A DNA stretch of 64,000 bases from Sphingopyxis sp. YR583 (GCF_900108295.1 NZ_FNWK01000001.1:2353001-2417000); one strand, 5' to 3'; positions 16,897 through 25,541 are shown, counted from the first letter of the stretch. The notes: a model not told the origin generated them from the sequence alone. Numbers and translations are program-made.

Positions 16897-17441
16897 TGGC
16901 GGAGAGCCTGTTGCCGGGCGAGGCACCGGTGAGCCTGAACGAAGCGCGCAGCTGGCTGCGGTTGGGGGCGACGGTCGACGATGCGGTGGTTGCCGGGCTG
17001 GTGCGTGCGGCGACGAATATCTGCGAGGCCTTTATCGGTCGGTGGCTGATCGTCCGGATCGGGGAGGAAATCCTGCCCCCGAAAGACGGGACAGTGCAAC
17101 CGTCCGCCCGGCCGGTCGTGGGCATCGAAAGCGTGGCGTTGATCTTTCCCGATGGAGATGAAAGCGACCTTGGCGACGGCGATTACCGCATGTCGGTCGA
17201 TATCGACGGTACGGCCCGCATCGTCATGGTCGGCGCGGGCAATGCGGTGCGGGCGCGCGTGGCTTATCGTGCCGGGATCGCGGAGGGGGCGAATGCCATT
17301 CCCGAGGCGATCCGGCAGGGCATATTGCGCATGACCCAGCATTTGCACGAGGCGCGCGATGGCGCCGCCATTGCGCCGCCGGCGGCGATCGCGGCGCTGT
17401 GGCAACCGTGGCGGCGCTTGACGCTGGGCGGCGGGCGATGA
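16896..17441 (+). CDS. head-tail connector (GTA gp6)
   Basis: 181 residues from ATG 16896 in a TGATG overlap; GTG 16893 would add one residue. The N-terminus (APVSLNEARSWLRLGATVDDAVVAGLVRAATNICEAFIGR) is the classical gp6/HK97 connector motif in which a short helical repeat leads into a beta region (PVVGIESVALIFPDGDE, DYRMSVDIDGTARIVMVG, AVRARVAYRAG) and ends with helical VPEAIRQ-like NAIPEAIRQGILRMTQHLHEARD. It forms the ring below the portal. Longer than some homologues because of the C-terminal extension. Confidence 0.88.
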   Translation: MAESLLPGEAPVSLNEARSWLRLGATVDDAVVAGLVRAATNICEAFIGRWLIVRIGEEILPPKDGTVQPSARPVVGIESVALIFPDGDESDLGDGDYRMSVDIDGTARIVMVGAGNAVRARVAYRAGIAEGANAIPEAIRQGILRMTQHLHEARDGAAIAPPAAIAALWQPWRRLTLGGGR

Positions 17442-17833
17442 CGGGCGGCGCGGCGATCGCGCTGCGCGGGCGGGCGTTGGAGTTGCTGGCGAACGACGAT
17501 GCGCTGACGGGGATGGTGCACGGGATCTTCGACGGGACACCGCCGCGTGCGAGCGCACCCTATGTGACGATCGGAGCTACGGAGGGCAGCGACTGGGGGA
17601 CGAAGGATCGAGCGGGGCGCGAAATCCGCCTGACGCTGACCCTGATTGGGATAGGCAGCGCGGCCGACGACAAGGCTGCGGGGCGCGTTGAAGCCGTCGT
17701 CGCTTCCTTGCGCGGACCCGCCGGCGCGTGGACGGTGGTCGGTGCCCGAACGATACGGACGCGCTTCAGCTTCGCGCGCGATGGTGGCTGGCGTCACGAA
17801 ATCATCGTGCGGTGCCGCTGTCTGGCGGCGTAA
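17438..17833 (+). CDS. tail terminator, DUF3168 (GTA gp8)
   Basis: 131 residues starting in an ATGA overlap with gp6. The DUF3168 pattern is clear: ALRGRALELLANDDALTGMVHGIFDGTPPRASAPYVTIGATEGSDWGTKDRAGREIRLTL split over two strands, then a helix and RFSFARDGGWRHEIIVRCRC. The protein caps the tail tube and joins it to the head. In the reference GTA gp7 lies between gp6 and gp8; here they overlap directly. After this gene the reading direction is interrupted by an antisense gene. Confidence 0.88.
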   Translation: MTGGAAIALRGRALELLANDDALTGMVHGIFDGTPPRASAPYVTIGATEGSDWGTKDRAGREIRLTLTLIGIGSAADDKAAGRVEAVVASLRGPAGAWTVVGARTIRTRFSFARDGGWRHEIIVRCRCLAA

Positions 17834-17841
17834 TCGCGTGA

Positions 17842-17889
17842 CGGCGGCAAAACGGGACGTTCGGTCCCGAACCAGTCGCTTTGCCGCCG
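17842..17889. repeat. nested double hairpin between gp8 and the antisense gene
   Basis: Outer arms CGGCGGCAAA / TTTGCCGCCG are perfect (10 bases); inside lies a second stem CGGGAC / GTCCCG. It sits exactly in the convergent gap, where a two-way transcription stop would be expected, although flanking T-runs are short. Confidence 0.6.
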
Positions 17890-17908
17890 ACAGGATCGAG
17901 TCAGGCCA

Positions 17909-18244
17909 TCATTCGCCCGGCATCGTGTTCGTCGACTTATAGTCCTTGAACTTGTCGGTGAAATTGGCGTGATAATCGTCGATCTGCATGTCGGCGTCTT
18001 CGCCGGCGACCTTTTCGGAATCGCCGCCCGATCGACCGAGCGCGATCACCGCCTTGCGAAAGGCGTCGCGTTCGGGCCCGCAGTTCGACTTCACCTGCAT
18101 TTCAAATTCGGCCTCTTCCATCTTGGCCTCGAGCGCCTTTTTCATGTCGGCGCGCAGGCATTTGGTGAAAGCGGCGCGCGTCGTGTCGACGGTCGCCGAA
18201 GGCGACTGCGCCATGGCGGCCAAAAGCAATGTTGTGATCAGCAT
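17909..18244 (-). CDS. secreted hypothetical protein, antisense inside the GTA cluster
   Basis: 111 residues with a short signal peptide (MLITTLLLAAMAQS). The mature protein is helical and charged with two cysteines (FTKCLRADMKKALEAKMEEA, VKSNCGPERDAF) and an acidic-aromatic end (DDYHANFTDKFKDYKST). No family is recognised. It reads against all particle genes, separating head genes (gp1-gp8) from tail genes (gp9-gp15). Codon usage looks like the host, so it is more likely a host gene caught or placed there than a shadow. Its start lies 47 bases from the divergent gp9 start. Confidence 0.65.
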   Translation of the reverse strand: MLITTLLLAAMAQSPSATVDTTRAAFTKCLRADMKKALEAKMEEAEFEMQVKSNCGPERDAFRKAVIALGRSGGDSEKVAGEDADMQIDDYHANFTDKFKDYKSTNTMPGE

Positions 18245-18291
18245 CCTGCGACTCCCCGTTAGCAGTGTTTTTTCCCCGAGGAGATTAGACG

Positions 18292-18699
18292 ATGGCGATT
18301 GAAAATGGGAGCGATTTTCTGCTCAAGATCGGCGATGGCGAAGCGCCGCCGACCTATCGCACGGTTGCGGGCCTGCGGACCACGCAGATGTCGGTGAACG
18401 GCGAGGCGGTGAACGTCACGACAAAGGATTCGGGCGGCTGGCGCGAGCTGTTGTCGGGCGCCGGGGTGCGATCGGTTTCGGTGAGCGCGGCGGGCATTTT
18501 CACCGGGTCCGATGCCGAGCTTCGGCTGCGCGGCCATGCCCTTTCGGGCATCATCGACGATTATGAGTTGAGTTTCGAAAGCGGCGAGCGATTGCGCGGG
18601 CGATTCCTGGTCACGCGACTGGATTATGCCGGCGATTATAATGGCGAGCGCAATTACACGCTGAACCTGGAATCGAGCGGCGCGGTGGTAAGCCTGTGA
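18292..18699 (+). CDS. major tail tube protein (GTA gp9, TP901-1 family)
   Basis: 135 residues, normal for the family. The opening GSDFLLKIGDGEAPPTYRTVAGLRTTQMSVNGEAVNVTTKDSGGWRELLSGAGVRSVSVSAAGIF, read in parts, is the standard tube-subunit sandwich, ending with YAGDYNGERNYTLNLESSG. GAGGAGA stands 8 bases before the ATG. Because the antisense gene is transcribed away from it, this gene probably has its own promoter in the 47-base divergent gap and heads the tail unit. Confidence 0.92.
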   Translation: MAIENGSDFLLKIGDGEAPPTYRTVAGLRTTQMSVNGEAVNVTTKDSGGWRELLSGAGVRSVSVSAAGIFTGSDAELRLRGHALSGIIDDYELSFESGERLRGRFLVTRLDYAGDYNGERNYTLNLESSGAVVSL

Positions 18700-19004
18700 C
18701 CGCGAATGCGCTGCGCGGCGAGGCCGCGTTCCGCATCGGTGGGCGCGCTTATCTGCTGCGCCCGAGCTTTGCCGCGCTGGTCGCGGCCGAAAGCGAGCTT
18801 GGGCCGCTGTTCGCGCTGGTCGAGCGGGCGGCAGAAGGACGGCTGGGGCTAGGCGAGCTTGCCGCGCTGTTCTGGCATTGCGTGCAGGATCGGCCCGAAA
18901 CGCTGACGCGCGATGCGGTGGGCGAGGCGATCGCCCAGCAAGGGCTGGCGGGGGTGACGCCGGCGCTGCGCATGCTGCTGGGGCAGATATTGCAGGGACG
19001 GTGA
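18696..19004 (+). CDS. GTA gp10-like tail protein
   Basis: 102 residues from a GTG in a GTGA overlap with gp9. Pattern of the GTA-gp10 family: RGEAAFRIGGRAYLLRPSFAALVAAESELG, LGELAALFWHCVQDRPETLTRDAVGEAIAQQGL. Likely the first part of the tail assembly chaperone pair that wraps the tape measure. The next gene begins one base after the stop. Confidence 0.8.
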   Translation: MTANALRGEAAFRIGGRAYLLRPSFAALVAAESELGPLFALVERAAEGRLGLGELAALFWHCVQDRPETLTRDAVGEAIAQQGLAGVTPALRMLLGQILQGR

Positions 19005-19005
19005 C

Positions 19006-19209
19006 GTGGACGGCGATCGGCTGGGGCCTGCGGCGATCAAGCTTGCGGGTGTGATGGCGCGCGTCGCGGGGTGGCGCCCCGATGAGTTCTGGGCGGCGAC
19101 GCCGGCCGATGTGCGCGCGGCGCTGGGAGGCTGGACCGGAGAAGAGGCCGAAGGGCCCTTTGACGGCGCGACGCTGGCGGCGATGATGGAGAGGTTTCCC
19201 GATGGGTGA
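19006..19209 (+). CDS. phage tail assembly chaperone (g10.1-like)
   Basis: 67 residues from GTG 19006. The short helical protein (VMARVAGWRPDEFWAATPADVRAALGGW) matches the phage_TAC/DUF2376 type with the conserved W-x-P-DEFW-x-ATP-AD core. Its end overlaps the tape-measure start by 8 bases. In many tailed phages a frameshift joins the two chaperone genes; here they are separated by a stop and restart. Confidence 0.75.
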   Translation: MDGDRLGPAAIKLAGVMARVAGWRPDEFWAATPADVRAALGGWTGEEAEGPFDGATLAAMMERFPDG

Positions 19210-19783
19210 CGAGGTCGATGAGATGCTGGTGGCGGTGCGCGCCGACACCGGCGCGTTCCGGCGCGATATCGCGGCGTTGCGCGGCGAATTGGAGGGGGCA
19301 CTGGGGTCGGGTGCCGACGCCGGTGGGCGCGCGATCGAGCGGGCGCTGTCGCGCGCGATCGTCAGCGGCAAGATGGGGTTCGAAGATCTGAAGCGCCTCG
19401 CGCTGTCGGTCATGGCGGACATTGCGCGCGCGGCGATTTCGAACGGGATCGGCGCTGCGATGGGCGGCGGATCGGCCGGGAGCGGTGGGGGATTGCTGTC
19501 GCTCGGCACCTCGATCGCGATGGCGCTGTTCGGGGCGCCGGGGCGGGCGACCGGTGGACCGGTAAGCGCCGGGCGCGCCTATCGCGTCGGCGAGCGCGGG
19601 CCCGAGCTGTTCGTGCCGACCGCGAGCGGGCGGGTCGAGGCCGCAGGCAATGGCGGAGTGCGCAATATCGCGATCACGGTGAATGTGCATGGGCAGACGG
19701 GGAGCGAGCCGCAGCGGCTGGTGCAGACCGGACGGCAGTTGGCGCGCGCTGTGCGGCGCGCGGTGGCGAGCGGAGAGGATTGA
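19202..19783 (+). CDS. tail tape measure protein (GTA gp11)
   Basis: 193 residues, very short for a tape measure but normal for the short GTA tail. The N-terminal part is helical (VDEMLVAVRADTGAFRRDIAALRGELEG), followed by a glycine-rich membrane-like stretch (GAAMGGGSAGSGGGLLSLGTSIAMALFG) and the typical ATGGPVSAGRAYRVGERGPELFVPTASG block. The C-terminus has VNVHGQTG and a helix. Tail length follows this protein's length. Confidence 0.85.
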   Translation: MGDEVDEMLVAVRADTGAFRRDIAALRGELEGALGSGADAGGRAIERALSRAIVSGKMGFEDLKRLALSVMADIARAAISNGIGAAMGGGSAGSGGGLLSLGTSIAMALFGAPGRATGGPVSAGRAYRVGERGPELFVPTASGRVEAAGNGGVRNIAITVNVHGQTGSEPQRLVQTGRQLARAVRRAVASGED

Positions 19784-22107
19784 TGGGCTGGGCCCTTGTC
19801 GCGGCCGCCGAGCCGCATCATCGCAAAGGCTGGCTGAAACGCTTCGACCCGCGCTTCTGGACGGTCGATTTCGCGCGGCCGATGATGGCGTGCGTGACGA
19901 GCGAGACGCCGGGGGCGCTGCGCGTTGACGCGGTATTCTATCGCAAGCAGGATCTGGCGGGGCTGATATGGGAAGCGGAGGACCGGTGGGATCATCCCTT
20001 GCTCGCCTATGAGACGCGCCGCGATTTTCGCCATGTTCAACTGAGATTTCGCTGGCGGTCGGGCGGAGTGAAGCCGCTCGACGCGTTGCACGGGCCGACG
20101 CTGACGATCGAGGGGCGCGATGCGACGGGGAGCCCCCGCGCCTGGTATGTCCGGTTGTGGAATTATGCCGAGGGGACGGGCGAGGATGCCGTCGTCAGCC
20201 TCGATTTGGATGCGCTCGATGGTGGCTTCCTGTTGCCGGACGAGGCCGACCCCGTGTGGGCGGGTGATATCGACCGGATGTTCATTTCGCTGGTGCCGCC
20301 GAGCTATGATGGCAGCGAAGGCGTGCTGGGCGCGCCGGTCGCGGGCTGGGCCGAGATGAGCGAGATCGCCTGCTCGGGATCGGGTTCGGTGCTGGCGATC
20401 GGCGATGTGGTGATGCCCGAGCAGGGTCTTGGCATCGCGAGCGGATATGACGACAGCTATCATCTGACCCCGGCGCGGCTGGTCCGGCAGATGGTGCAAT
20501 TGGGCTATCGCGGCGATGTCGTCCATTATGTCGGGATGAGCCATTATATGCGGCTCGAGACGGCGGGCGGCGATTTTCACGCGAGCCTGGCGGGGGGCGT
20601 GCTCAATGCGCCGTGCGCGGCGTGGCATGCGGGATTTGCGGCGGCGTGCCGGGAGGCGGGGCTAGGGGTGATCTGGTCGCTCTCCTATGAGCTGTTCGAT
20701 GCCTATTGCTGGGGCGGTTGGAAGCAGCGGGCAAGTGACGGTTCGCCCGCGCTGACCGGATGGGAACCGCCGTCGACCCTGCTGTCGCCCGCGAATGCGG
20801 CGGCGATGGGATATTTGCAGCTCGTCGCGCGGGCGTTTGTGCAGGTCGCGGTGGCGGCGGGGTTGCCGGTGAAGTTCCAGGTCGGCGAGCCCTGGTGGTG
20901 GATCGCTGCCGGCGGGCGGATCTGCGCCTATGATGTCGCGACGACTGCGGCGCTCGGGCCGTCGAGCGTGGCGATTGCCGATGTTCGCGGGGCGCTTGGC
21001 GCGCCGCAGCTCGCGATGCTCGATGCGCTTGGCGGATTGCTCGCGACCTCGACCGCAGCGCTGGTTGCGGCTGCGCGCGACGAGGCGGGGGCAGCGGAGC
21101 TGACGAGCTATCTGCTCGTCTATCTGCCGACGGTGCTCGACCCGGCGGCACCAGCGGTGCGGCGGGCCAATGTGCCCTTGGGGTGGGCGGCGCCGGCGTT
21201 CGATATATTGCAGCTCGAGGATTATGACTGGGTCACCGGCGGGCGCGGGGCGGAGACCGCGAGCGCGCGCGCCGCGATGGCGCTGCGGCTCGGCTATCCG
21301 ATTGCGGAACAGCAATATTTTTCGGGATTTGTGTTGCGCGAGGATGATCGCGCGCAGTGGGCGGTGATAGCCGATGCGGCGGACGCGGCGCGACGAAACG
21401 GGGTCGCGCGCAGCTTTGTCTGGGCGCTGCCGCAGGTTGCGCGCGACGGGTTTGTAACATTCGACGGGGAGGATGATGTGCAGGCTTTCGATACGGCGGA
21501 TTTTCCGCTTTCGATCGGACGCGAGGCGATGGCCCAGACCGAGTTTTCGACGCAGATCGTGAGTTCGCCGTCGGGGCACGAGCAGCGCGCGAGCGAATGG
21601 GCGGAAGCGCGGATGCGTTATGACGCGGGGCCCGGAATCCGGTCCGAGGCCGATGTGCGGACGCTCGTCGATTTTTTCCGTGCGCGGCGCGGTGCGGCGC
21701 GCGCGTTCCGCTTTCGCGATCCGTTCGATTGCAGCTCGGCTGCCGACGGCGGATTGCCGGGACCGGACGATCAGATGCTCGGGACGGGCGACGGGTTGCG
21801 GCGGCAGTTCGCGCTGGTGAAGCGGTACGGATCCGGCGACGCAGGACAGGTGCGCGGCATCCGGTTGCCGGTCGATGGCAGCGTGCGGGTGTCGGTCGAC
21901 GGGCTGGAGACGGCGGCGTTTCTGATGACCGATGCGGGCGAGGTGCTGTTCGACATTGCGCCGGCGGTCGGGGTGACGGTGCGTGCGGGGTTCCGGTTCG
22001 ACGTGCCGGTGCGCTTTGCCGAGGACCGGCTGGAGGTGAGCCGTGCGACCTTCCTTGCCGGCGAGATCGCGAGCGTGCCGCTGGTCGAGGTGCGCGCGCC
22101 ATGGTGA
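19783..22107 (+). CDS. TIM-barrel-like/DUF2460 fusion tail protein (gp12-type)
   Basis: 774 residues from ATG 19783 (TGATG overlap). Residues about 574-774 are the usual gp12 distal-tail domain DUF2460 (TEFSTQIVSSPSGHEQRASEW, DVRTLVDFFRARRGAARAFRFRDP). The first 573 residues are extra: a beta-rich part to about 220, then a glycosidase-like barrel (VVHYVGMSHYMRL, WSLSYELFDAYCWGGW, FQVGEPWWWIAAGGR with Glu369, DILQLEDYDWV with Glu479, FSGFVLREDD). In the R. capsulatus GTA gp12 is only about 200 residues and a TIM-barrel domain belongs to gp15. Function inferred: baseplate protein with possible cell-surface sugar binding or cutting. Confidence 0.82.
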   Translation: MGWALVAAAEPHHRKGWLKRFDPRFWTVDFARPMMACVTSETPGALRVDAVFYRKQDLAGLIWEAEDRWDHPLLAYETRRDFRHVQLRFRWRSGGVKPLDALHGPTLTIEGRDATGSPRAWYVRLWNYAEGTGEDAVVSLDLDALDGGFLLPDEADPVWAGDIDRMFISLVPPSYDGSEGVLGAPVAGWAEMSEIACSGSGSVLAIGDVVMPEQGLGIASGYDDSYHLTPARLVRQMVQLGYRGDVVHYVGMSHYMRLETAGGDFHASLAGGVLNAPCAAWHAGFAAACREAGLGVIWSLSYELFDAYCWGGWKQRASDGSPALTGWEPPSTLLSPANAAAMGYLQLVARAFVQVAVAAGLPVKFQVGEPWWWIAAGGRICAYDVATTAALGPSSVAIADVRGALGAPQLAMLDALGGLLATSTAALVAAARDEAGAAELTSYLLVYLPTVLDPAAPAVRRANVPLGWAAPAFDILQLEDYDWVTGGRGAETASARAAMALRLGYPIAEQQYFSGFVLREDDRAQWAVIADAADAARRNGVARSFVWALPQVARDGFVTFDGEDDVQAFDTADFPLSIGREAMAQTEFSTQIVSSPSGHEQRASEWAEARMRYDAGPGIRSEADVRTLVDFFRARRGAARAFRFRDPFDCSSAADGGLPGPDDQMLGTGDGLRRQFALVKRYGSGDAGQVRGIRLPVDGSVRVSVDGLETAAFLMTDAGEVLFDIAPAVGVTVRAGFRFDVPVRFAEDRLEVSRATFLAGEIASVPLVEVRAPW

Positions 22108-22934
22108 TGCCCGACGTGATGCGCGCGGCGCCGGGGTGGCTGCGCGAAGAGCTGGTGACGCTGGCATGGTGCTGGCGGCTGGCGCGCCGCGACGGGGTGG
22201 TCGTCGGGCTGACCTCGCACGACCGCGACCTGATCGTGGGCGGAATCCCCTATCGGGCGGCGCCGGGAATGAAGCCGTCGGCGCTCGATACGAATGACAG
22301 CCTCGATGTCGCGACGATGGACCTGGAGGGGGCCGTCACGAGCGACGCGATCGCTGCGCGCGATCTGGACGCCGGGCGCTGGGACGGAGCGGAGCTGGAG
22401 CTGTTCGTGACCGACTGGAGCGCGCCCGAAACGGCCCCGGTTACGGTCGCGCGCGGATCGCTGGGCGCGATCGAGCGGCGCGGGCCTGCCTTCGCTGCCG
22501 AACTACAGGGCGTGACGCGGCTGCTCGACCAGCCGGTGTGTCCCGCCACATCGCCGTCGTGCCGTGCGATGATGGGCGACCGCGCGTGCCGGGTCGACCT
22601 GGCGCCGTTGACGCAGGCGAGGCGTGTCGTGGCGGTCGACGGGCGCATGGCGACGCTCGATATCGCCGCGCCCGGGATGGCCTTCGGCGAGCTCATGTGG
22701 ATGGAGGGCGCCAACAGCGGATTGTCCAGCCCGGTGATCGCGGTCGAGGCGGCGGTGCTGCATTTGGCCGAGGCGCCCGCTTTTGCGGTTCCGGGGCCGA
22801 TGCGCGTGCGGATCACCCAGGGATGCGACAAGCAGCTTGCGACGTGCCGCGATCGCTTTGCCAACGCCGTCAATTTTCGCGGCGAGGCGCATCTTCCAGG
22901 CAATGATCTGCTGACGCGTTATCCCGGTGGATGA
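22101..22934 (+). CDS. tail hub protein, DUF2163 (GTA gp13)
   Basis: 277 residues from ATG 22101. The DUF2163 sequence is plain: WCWRLARRDGVVVGLTSHDRDL, YRAAPGMKPSALDTNDSLDV, then C-terminal GCDKQLATCRDRFANAVNFRGEAHLPGNDLLTRYPG in two pieces. Cysteines at 147, 154, 163, 242 and 249 fit the family, whose GTA member holds an iron-sulphur cluster in the hub (established for R. capsulatus). It overlaps gp12 by 7 bases and gp14 by 8. Confidence 0.9.
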   Translation: MVMPDVMRAAPGWLREELVTLAWCWRLARRDGVVVGLTSHDRDLIVGGIPYRAAPGMKPSALDTNDSLDVATMDLEGAVTSDAIAARDLDAGRWDGAELELFVTDWSAPETAPVTVARGSLGAIERRGPAFAAELQGVTRLLDQPVCPATSPSCRAMMGDRACRVDLAPLTQARRVVAVDGRMATLDIAAPGMAFGELMWMEGANSGLSSPVIAVEAAVLHLAEAPAFAVPGPMRVRITQGCDKQLATCRDRFANAVNFRGEAHLPGNDLLTRYPGG

Positions 22935-23331
22935 GGCAGGCGTGCGTGCCTTTGCGGCGGCGCGCCGAATGGCGGGCGCGCGGTTTCGGCCGCAGGGGAG
23001 CGACCCGGCGACGGGGCTCGACTGCGTCGGGCTGGTGTGGGCGGCGTATACGGCGGCGGGATGCGTGCTGGAGCGGCCGCGAGGCTATCCGCTGCGCGGC
23101 TGGTCGCGCGATTGGGTCGAAGCGGGATTGGGTGATGCGGGCTTCGTTCCGGCGGCTGGAAAGCGGCGCGAGGGCGATGTCGCGCTGATCGCCTATCCTG
23201 CGGGGCAGCTTCATCTCGCGATCCTCGGGAGCGCCAGCTTCGTCCACGCTCATGCGGGTTTGCGGCGGGTGGTCGAGACGCCGCTCGATGCGATCGGCGA
23301 GGCGGCGTGCTGGCGGCTGGAGACACGGTAA
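22927..23331 (+). CDS. NlpC/P60 cell-wall peptidase (GTA gp14)
   Basis: 134 residues from GTG 22927. The nucleophile Cys32 lies in TGLDCVGLVWAAY, the partner His95 in AGQLHLAILG, and a following polar residue region (FVHAHAGLRRVVE) completes the P60 fold. It probably cuts peptidoglycan stems so that the tail can reach the inner membrane. Overlap with gp13 implies coupled translation. Confidence 0.88.
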   Translation: MDEAGVRAFAAARRMAGARFRPQGSDPATGLDCVGLVWAAYTAAGCVLERPRGYPLRGWSRDWVEAGLGDAGFVPAAGKRREGDVALIAYPAGQLHLAILGSASFVHAHAGLRRVVETPLDAIGEAACWRLETR

Positions 23332-23352
23332 TCAATTTGCGGGGAGCGCATT

Positions 23353-25530
23353 ATGGCAACGCTGGTGCTGACGGTGGTCGGCGGGATTGTCGGAGGCCCG
23401 GTGGGCGCCGCGATCGGTGCTGCGGTGGGCCAGCAGGTCGACGCACAGGTTTTCAGGCCCAAGGGGCGCGAAGGGCCGCGTCTGGCCGATCTGAAGGTTC
23501 AGGCGTCGACCTATGGTCAGCAGATTCCGCAATTGTTCGGGACGATGCGCGTCGCGGGAAATGTGATATGGGCGACCGACCTGATCGAACGGCGAAACAA
23601 GCGCGGCGGAGGGAAAGGGCGGCCGTCGACGACCGAGTACAGCTATGCGGTATCGATCGCGGTCGCGCTGTCGTCGCGGCCGATCGGGGGTATCGGGCGC
23701 ATATGGGCGGACGGCAATCTGTTGCGCGGGTCGAGCGGGACATTTCAGGAGCGCTGCACCTTTCGCTGGCACAATGGAAGCGAGGATCAGCCGGTCGATC
23801 CGCTGATCGCGTCCGCGCTGGGCATCGCGTCGGCGAGCGCGTTTCGGGGCTGTGCCTATGCGGTGTTCGAGGAGCTGGAGCTGGGTGCGTTCGGCAACCG
23901 CATTCCGTCGCTGACCTTCGAGGTCGAAGCCGATGTCGGGGACATCGACGCCGGACAGGTCGGTAACATATTGTCTGGCGAAAGCGCGCGATGCGACGGT
24001 GAATGGCGCTTTGCAGGTTATGCGGCATCGGGCGACCGCTTGCGCGACGCGCTGGCGCCGCTGTTCGAGGTCGATGGCGTTCGTGTGATGAACGGGCCCG
24101 GCGACTGGGCGCTGGCGCCGTCGGCATCCGTCGGCGAACCGCTCGCGCTCGCCGATTTTTGCGAGGCCGGGCGGAGTAATGCGCAAGACGAGCGGATCGA
24201 GCATCGTCGCGCGCCCTTGTCGGTGCTGCCCGGATGCATCCGGCTGCGGCATTATGAGCCCGGACGCGATTATCAACTTGGCCAGCAGACGAGCCAGGTG
24301 GCGGGCGGCGGCGTTCGCGAGGAACGGATCGACTTGCCTGCCGTGCTGCCCGCGGCTTCGGCGCGGGCGCTGGCGCAGCGGCTGGCGGCGGCCGCCGCAG
24401 ACGGGCGCGAAACATTGATATGCCGCGCCGACCTTGCGGCGCTTGCGCTCACGGTTGGGCATATCGTCGAAATGGCCGATGGCAGCCGCTGGCGGCTGGC
24501 GGGCAGGGCCGTGCGCGGGAACGAAATCTTGCTGGAATTGAGGCGCCACGAGCCGCTTCCGTTGGCCGATCTTCCGGCAACGCCCGGGATTCCGGTGAGC
24601 GCGCCCGACTGGCCCGATGCGATCGGGGCGGTCTGCCTGTTCGATCTTCCCAATATCGGGAGCCCGGCCGCGTCGGCGCCGCGGCTGTTGATTGCCGCGG
24701 CGGGCAGCAACGACGGCTGGCGCGGCGCGGATTGTTGGTTCGTGGCATCGGCGGGTGCCGAGCCGATCCCCGTCGGCACGGTGCGACCGGTCAGCGCCCT
24801 GGGGCATCTTGCCGCGCCGCTGGGCCCGGGAAGCGATTATCTGTTCGACCTTTCCAACAGTGTCGAGGTCCAGCTGGTCAATCCGTCGATGGTGCTGGAA
24901 TCGGTCGACGATATGGCGCTGCTGGGCGGAGCGAACCGGGCAATGGTGGGTGGAGAATTGCTGCAGTTCGGTGTCGCCGACATCGTCGAACCCGGGCGTT
25001 GGCGCTTGTCGCGATTGCTGCGCGGGCGCGCCGGAACCGAATGCGACATGCTGCATCTCGCGGGATCGTCCTTTGTCCTGCTCGACGATCCGGCGCTATT
25101 GATGTTGCCCGAGCCGATCGCGGGATTGGCGGAGGGGGGTGGCGCAATTCTTCAGTGGACGCCGCGGGGCAGCACAATTTTGAGTGAAGTCGCTGTACCC
25201 GCCTCCGGTCGGGCGCTGCAACCGCCAGCGCCCACGCACGGCCGGGTCCGCGCAGATGGTGCGGATGGCGTTGTCGTCAGCTGGGTCCGGCGCGGCCGCG
25301 TGGATGCGGGGTGGCGCGATCATGTCGATCAGCCGCTCGGCGAAAGCCGCGAGGAGTGGCGCATCGCGCTGTCGCCATCCGTCCCGGGCGTCGGTCCGTG
25401 GCAAAGCCCATCCCCGACCCTGCATATCAATGCCGACGAGCTGGCGATGATGCCGCCCGGTTGCGCGATCGATATTCGCCAGGTGGGGGATTTCGCGCTT
25501 TCGCCGCCTTTGTCTTTGTCGTTGACGTAA
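23353..25530 (+). CDS. GTA gp15-like tail hub/fibre protein, short form
   Basis: 725 residues; the R. capsulatus gp15 has roughly 1300. The N-terminus is glycine-rich and hydrophobic (MATLVLTVVGGIVGGPVGAA), followed by the conserved baseplate start (KVQASTYGQQIPQLFGTMRV, EYSYAVSIAVAL, IGRIWADGNLLRG). The central phage-tail_3-like domain and the C-terminal part (GGELLQFGVADIVEPGRWRLSRLLRGRAGTE) are there, but no TIM-barrel region is visible. That domain instead appears fused to the gp12-type protein here. GGGGAG precedes the ATG. Confidence 0.88.
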   Translation: MATLVLTVVGGIVGGPVGAAIGAAVGQQVDAQVFRPKGREGPRLADLKVQASTYGQQIPQLFGTMRVAGNVIWATDLIERRNKRGGGKGRPSTTEYSYAVSIAVALSSRPIGGIGRIWADGNLLRGSSGTFQERCTFRWHNGSEDQPVDPLIASALGIASASAFRGCAYAVFEELELGAFGNRIPSLTFEVEADVGDIDAGQVGNILSGESARCDGEWRFAGYAASGDRLRDALAPLFEVDGVRVMNGPGDWALAPSASVGEPLALADFCEAGRSNAQDERIEHRRAPLSVLPGCIRLRHYEPGRDYQLGQQTSQVAGGGVREERIDLPAVLPAASARALAQRLAAAAADGRETLICRADLAALALTVGHIVEMADGSRWRLAGRAVRGNEILLELRRHEPLPLADLPATPGIPVSAPDWPDAIGAVCLFDLPNIGSPAASAPRLLIAAAGSNDGWRGADCWFVASAGAEPIPVGTVRPVSALGHLAAPLGPGSDYLFDLSNSVEVQLVNPSMVLESVDDMALLGGANRAMVGGELLQFGVADIVEPGRWRLSRLLRGRAGTECDMLHLAGSSFVLLDDPALLMLPEPIAGLAEGGGAILQWTPRGSTILSEVAVPASGRALQPPAPTHGRVRADGADGVVVSWVRRGRVDAGWRDHVDQPLGESREEWRIALSPSVPGVGPWQSPSPTLHINADELAMMPPGCAIDIRQVGDFALSPPLSLSLT

Positions 25531-25541
25531 AAGGATGAATT

